From: JANQLC01 sp036881805
GTDB taxonomy: Bacteria > Bacteroidota > Bacteroidia > Flavobacteriales > JANQLC01
Assembly: GCA_036881805.1 (NCBI GenBank)
Contig: JBAJNK010000045.1
Location: 1-5,454, forward strand
Direction of reading: 5' to 3'
DNA: 5,454 nucleotides
Shown: positions 5,441 through 5,454 of the stretch, one piece after another
How positions within the stretch are numbered: the stretch's first letter is position 1
How the letters are laid out: each line of letters starts with the position of its first letter
Position numbers and translations under genes: made by a program
The notes under the pieces: generated by a model
Seen by the model: only the letters and a program-made list of their open reading frames with translations
Databases searched by the model: none
What the model was told of the DNA's origin: nothing

Positions 5441-5454
5441 AGAACTTATTTTAA

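Overview
The window looks like a chromosomal segment of a member of the Bacteroidota. Three things support this. The lipoprotein signal is followed directly by an S-D-D-D-E acidic tag, the type known to send lipoproteins to the cell surface in this phylum. A perfect TAnnTTTG promoter element (TACATTTG) lies upstream of that gene. Most starts lack a Shine-Dalgarno sequence. The sequence does not resolve the genus.

All genes supported here lie on the minus strand. From right to left they are: (1) a stand-alone gene for a surface lipoprotein (5404-4127), with one Big_2-like domain and three tandem ~95-residue repeats, closed by a strong rho-independent terminator (4094-4060); (2) a ~210-bp intergenic region with a possible promoter and a small dyad; (3) the widely conserved translation operon thrS-infC-rpmI-rplT (3912-799), encoding threonyl-tRNA synthetase, initiation factor IF3 and ribosomal proteins L35 and L20; (4) about 800 bp without a credible gene (1-798), most of it a degenerate tandem array of ~44-bp units that are rich in A and C on the plus strand.

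The four operon genes are tightly packed (6, 26 and 49 nt between them), consistent with one transcript coupling tRNA charging, initiation and 50S assembly. The most telling detail is infC. No ATG, GTG, TTG or CTG exists in frame between the upstream stop and the conserved HRIN motif, so IF3 must start at a non-canonical AUN codon, most likely AUA at 1971. This is the hallmark of IF3 autoregulation known from the AUU start of E. coli infC.

The lipoprotein gene is transcriptionally separate. Its repeats share long identical DNA tracts in a mosaic pattern, which points to recombination between them. A 13-bp inverted repeat flanks the gene. I see no CRISPR array, transposase, tRNA or rRNA. I do not see a convincing new multi-gene system. 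The items most worth a second look are the AUA start, the downstream minisatellite-like array and the mosaic repeats.
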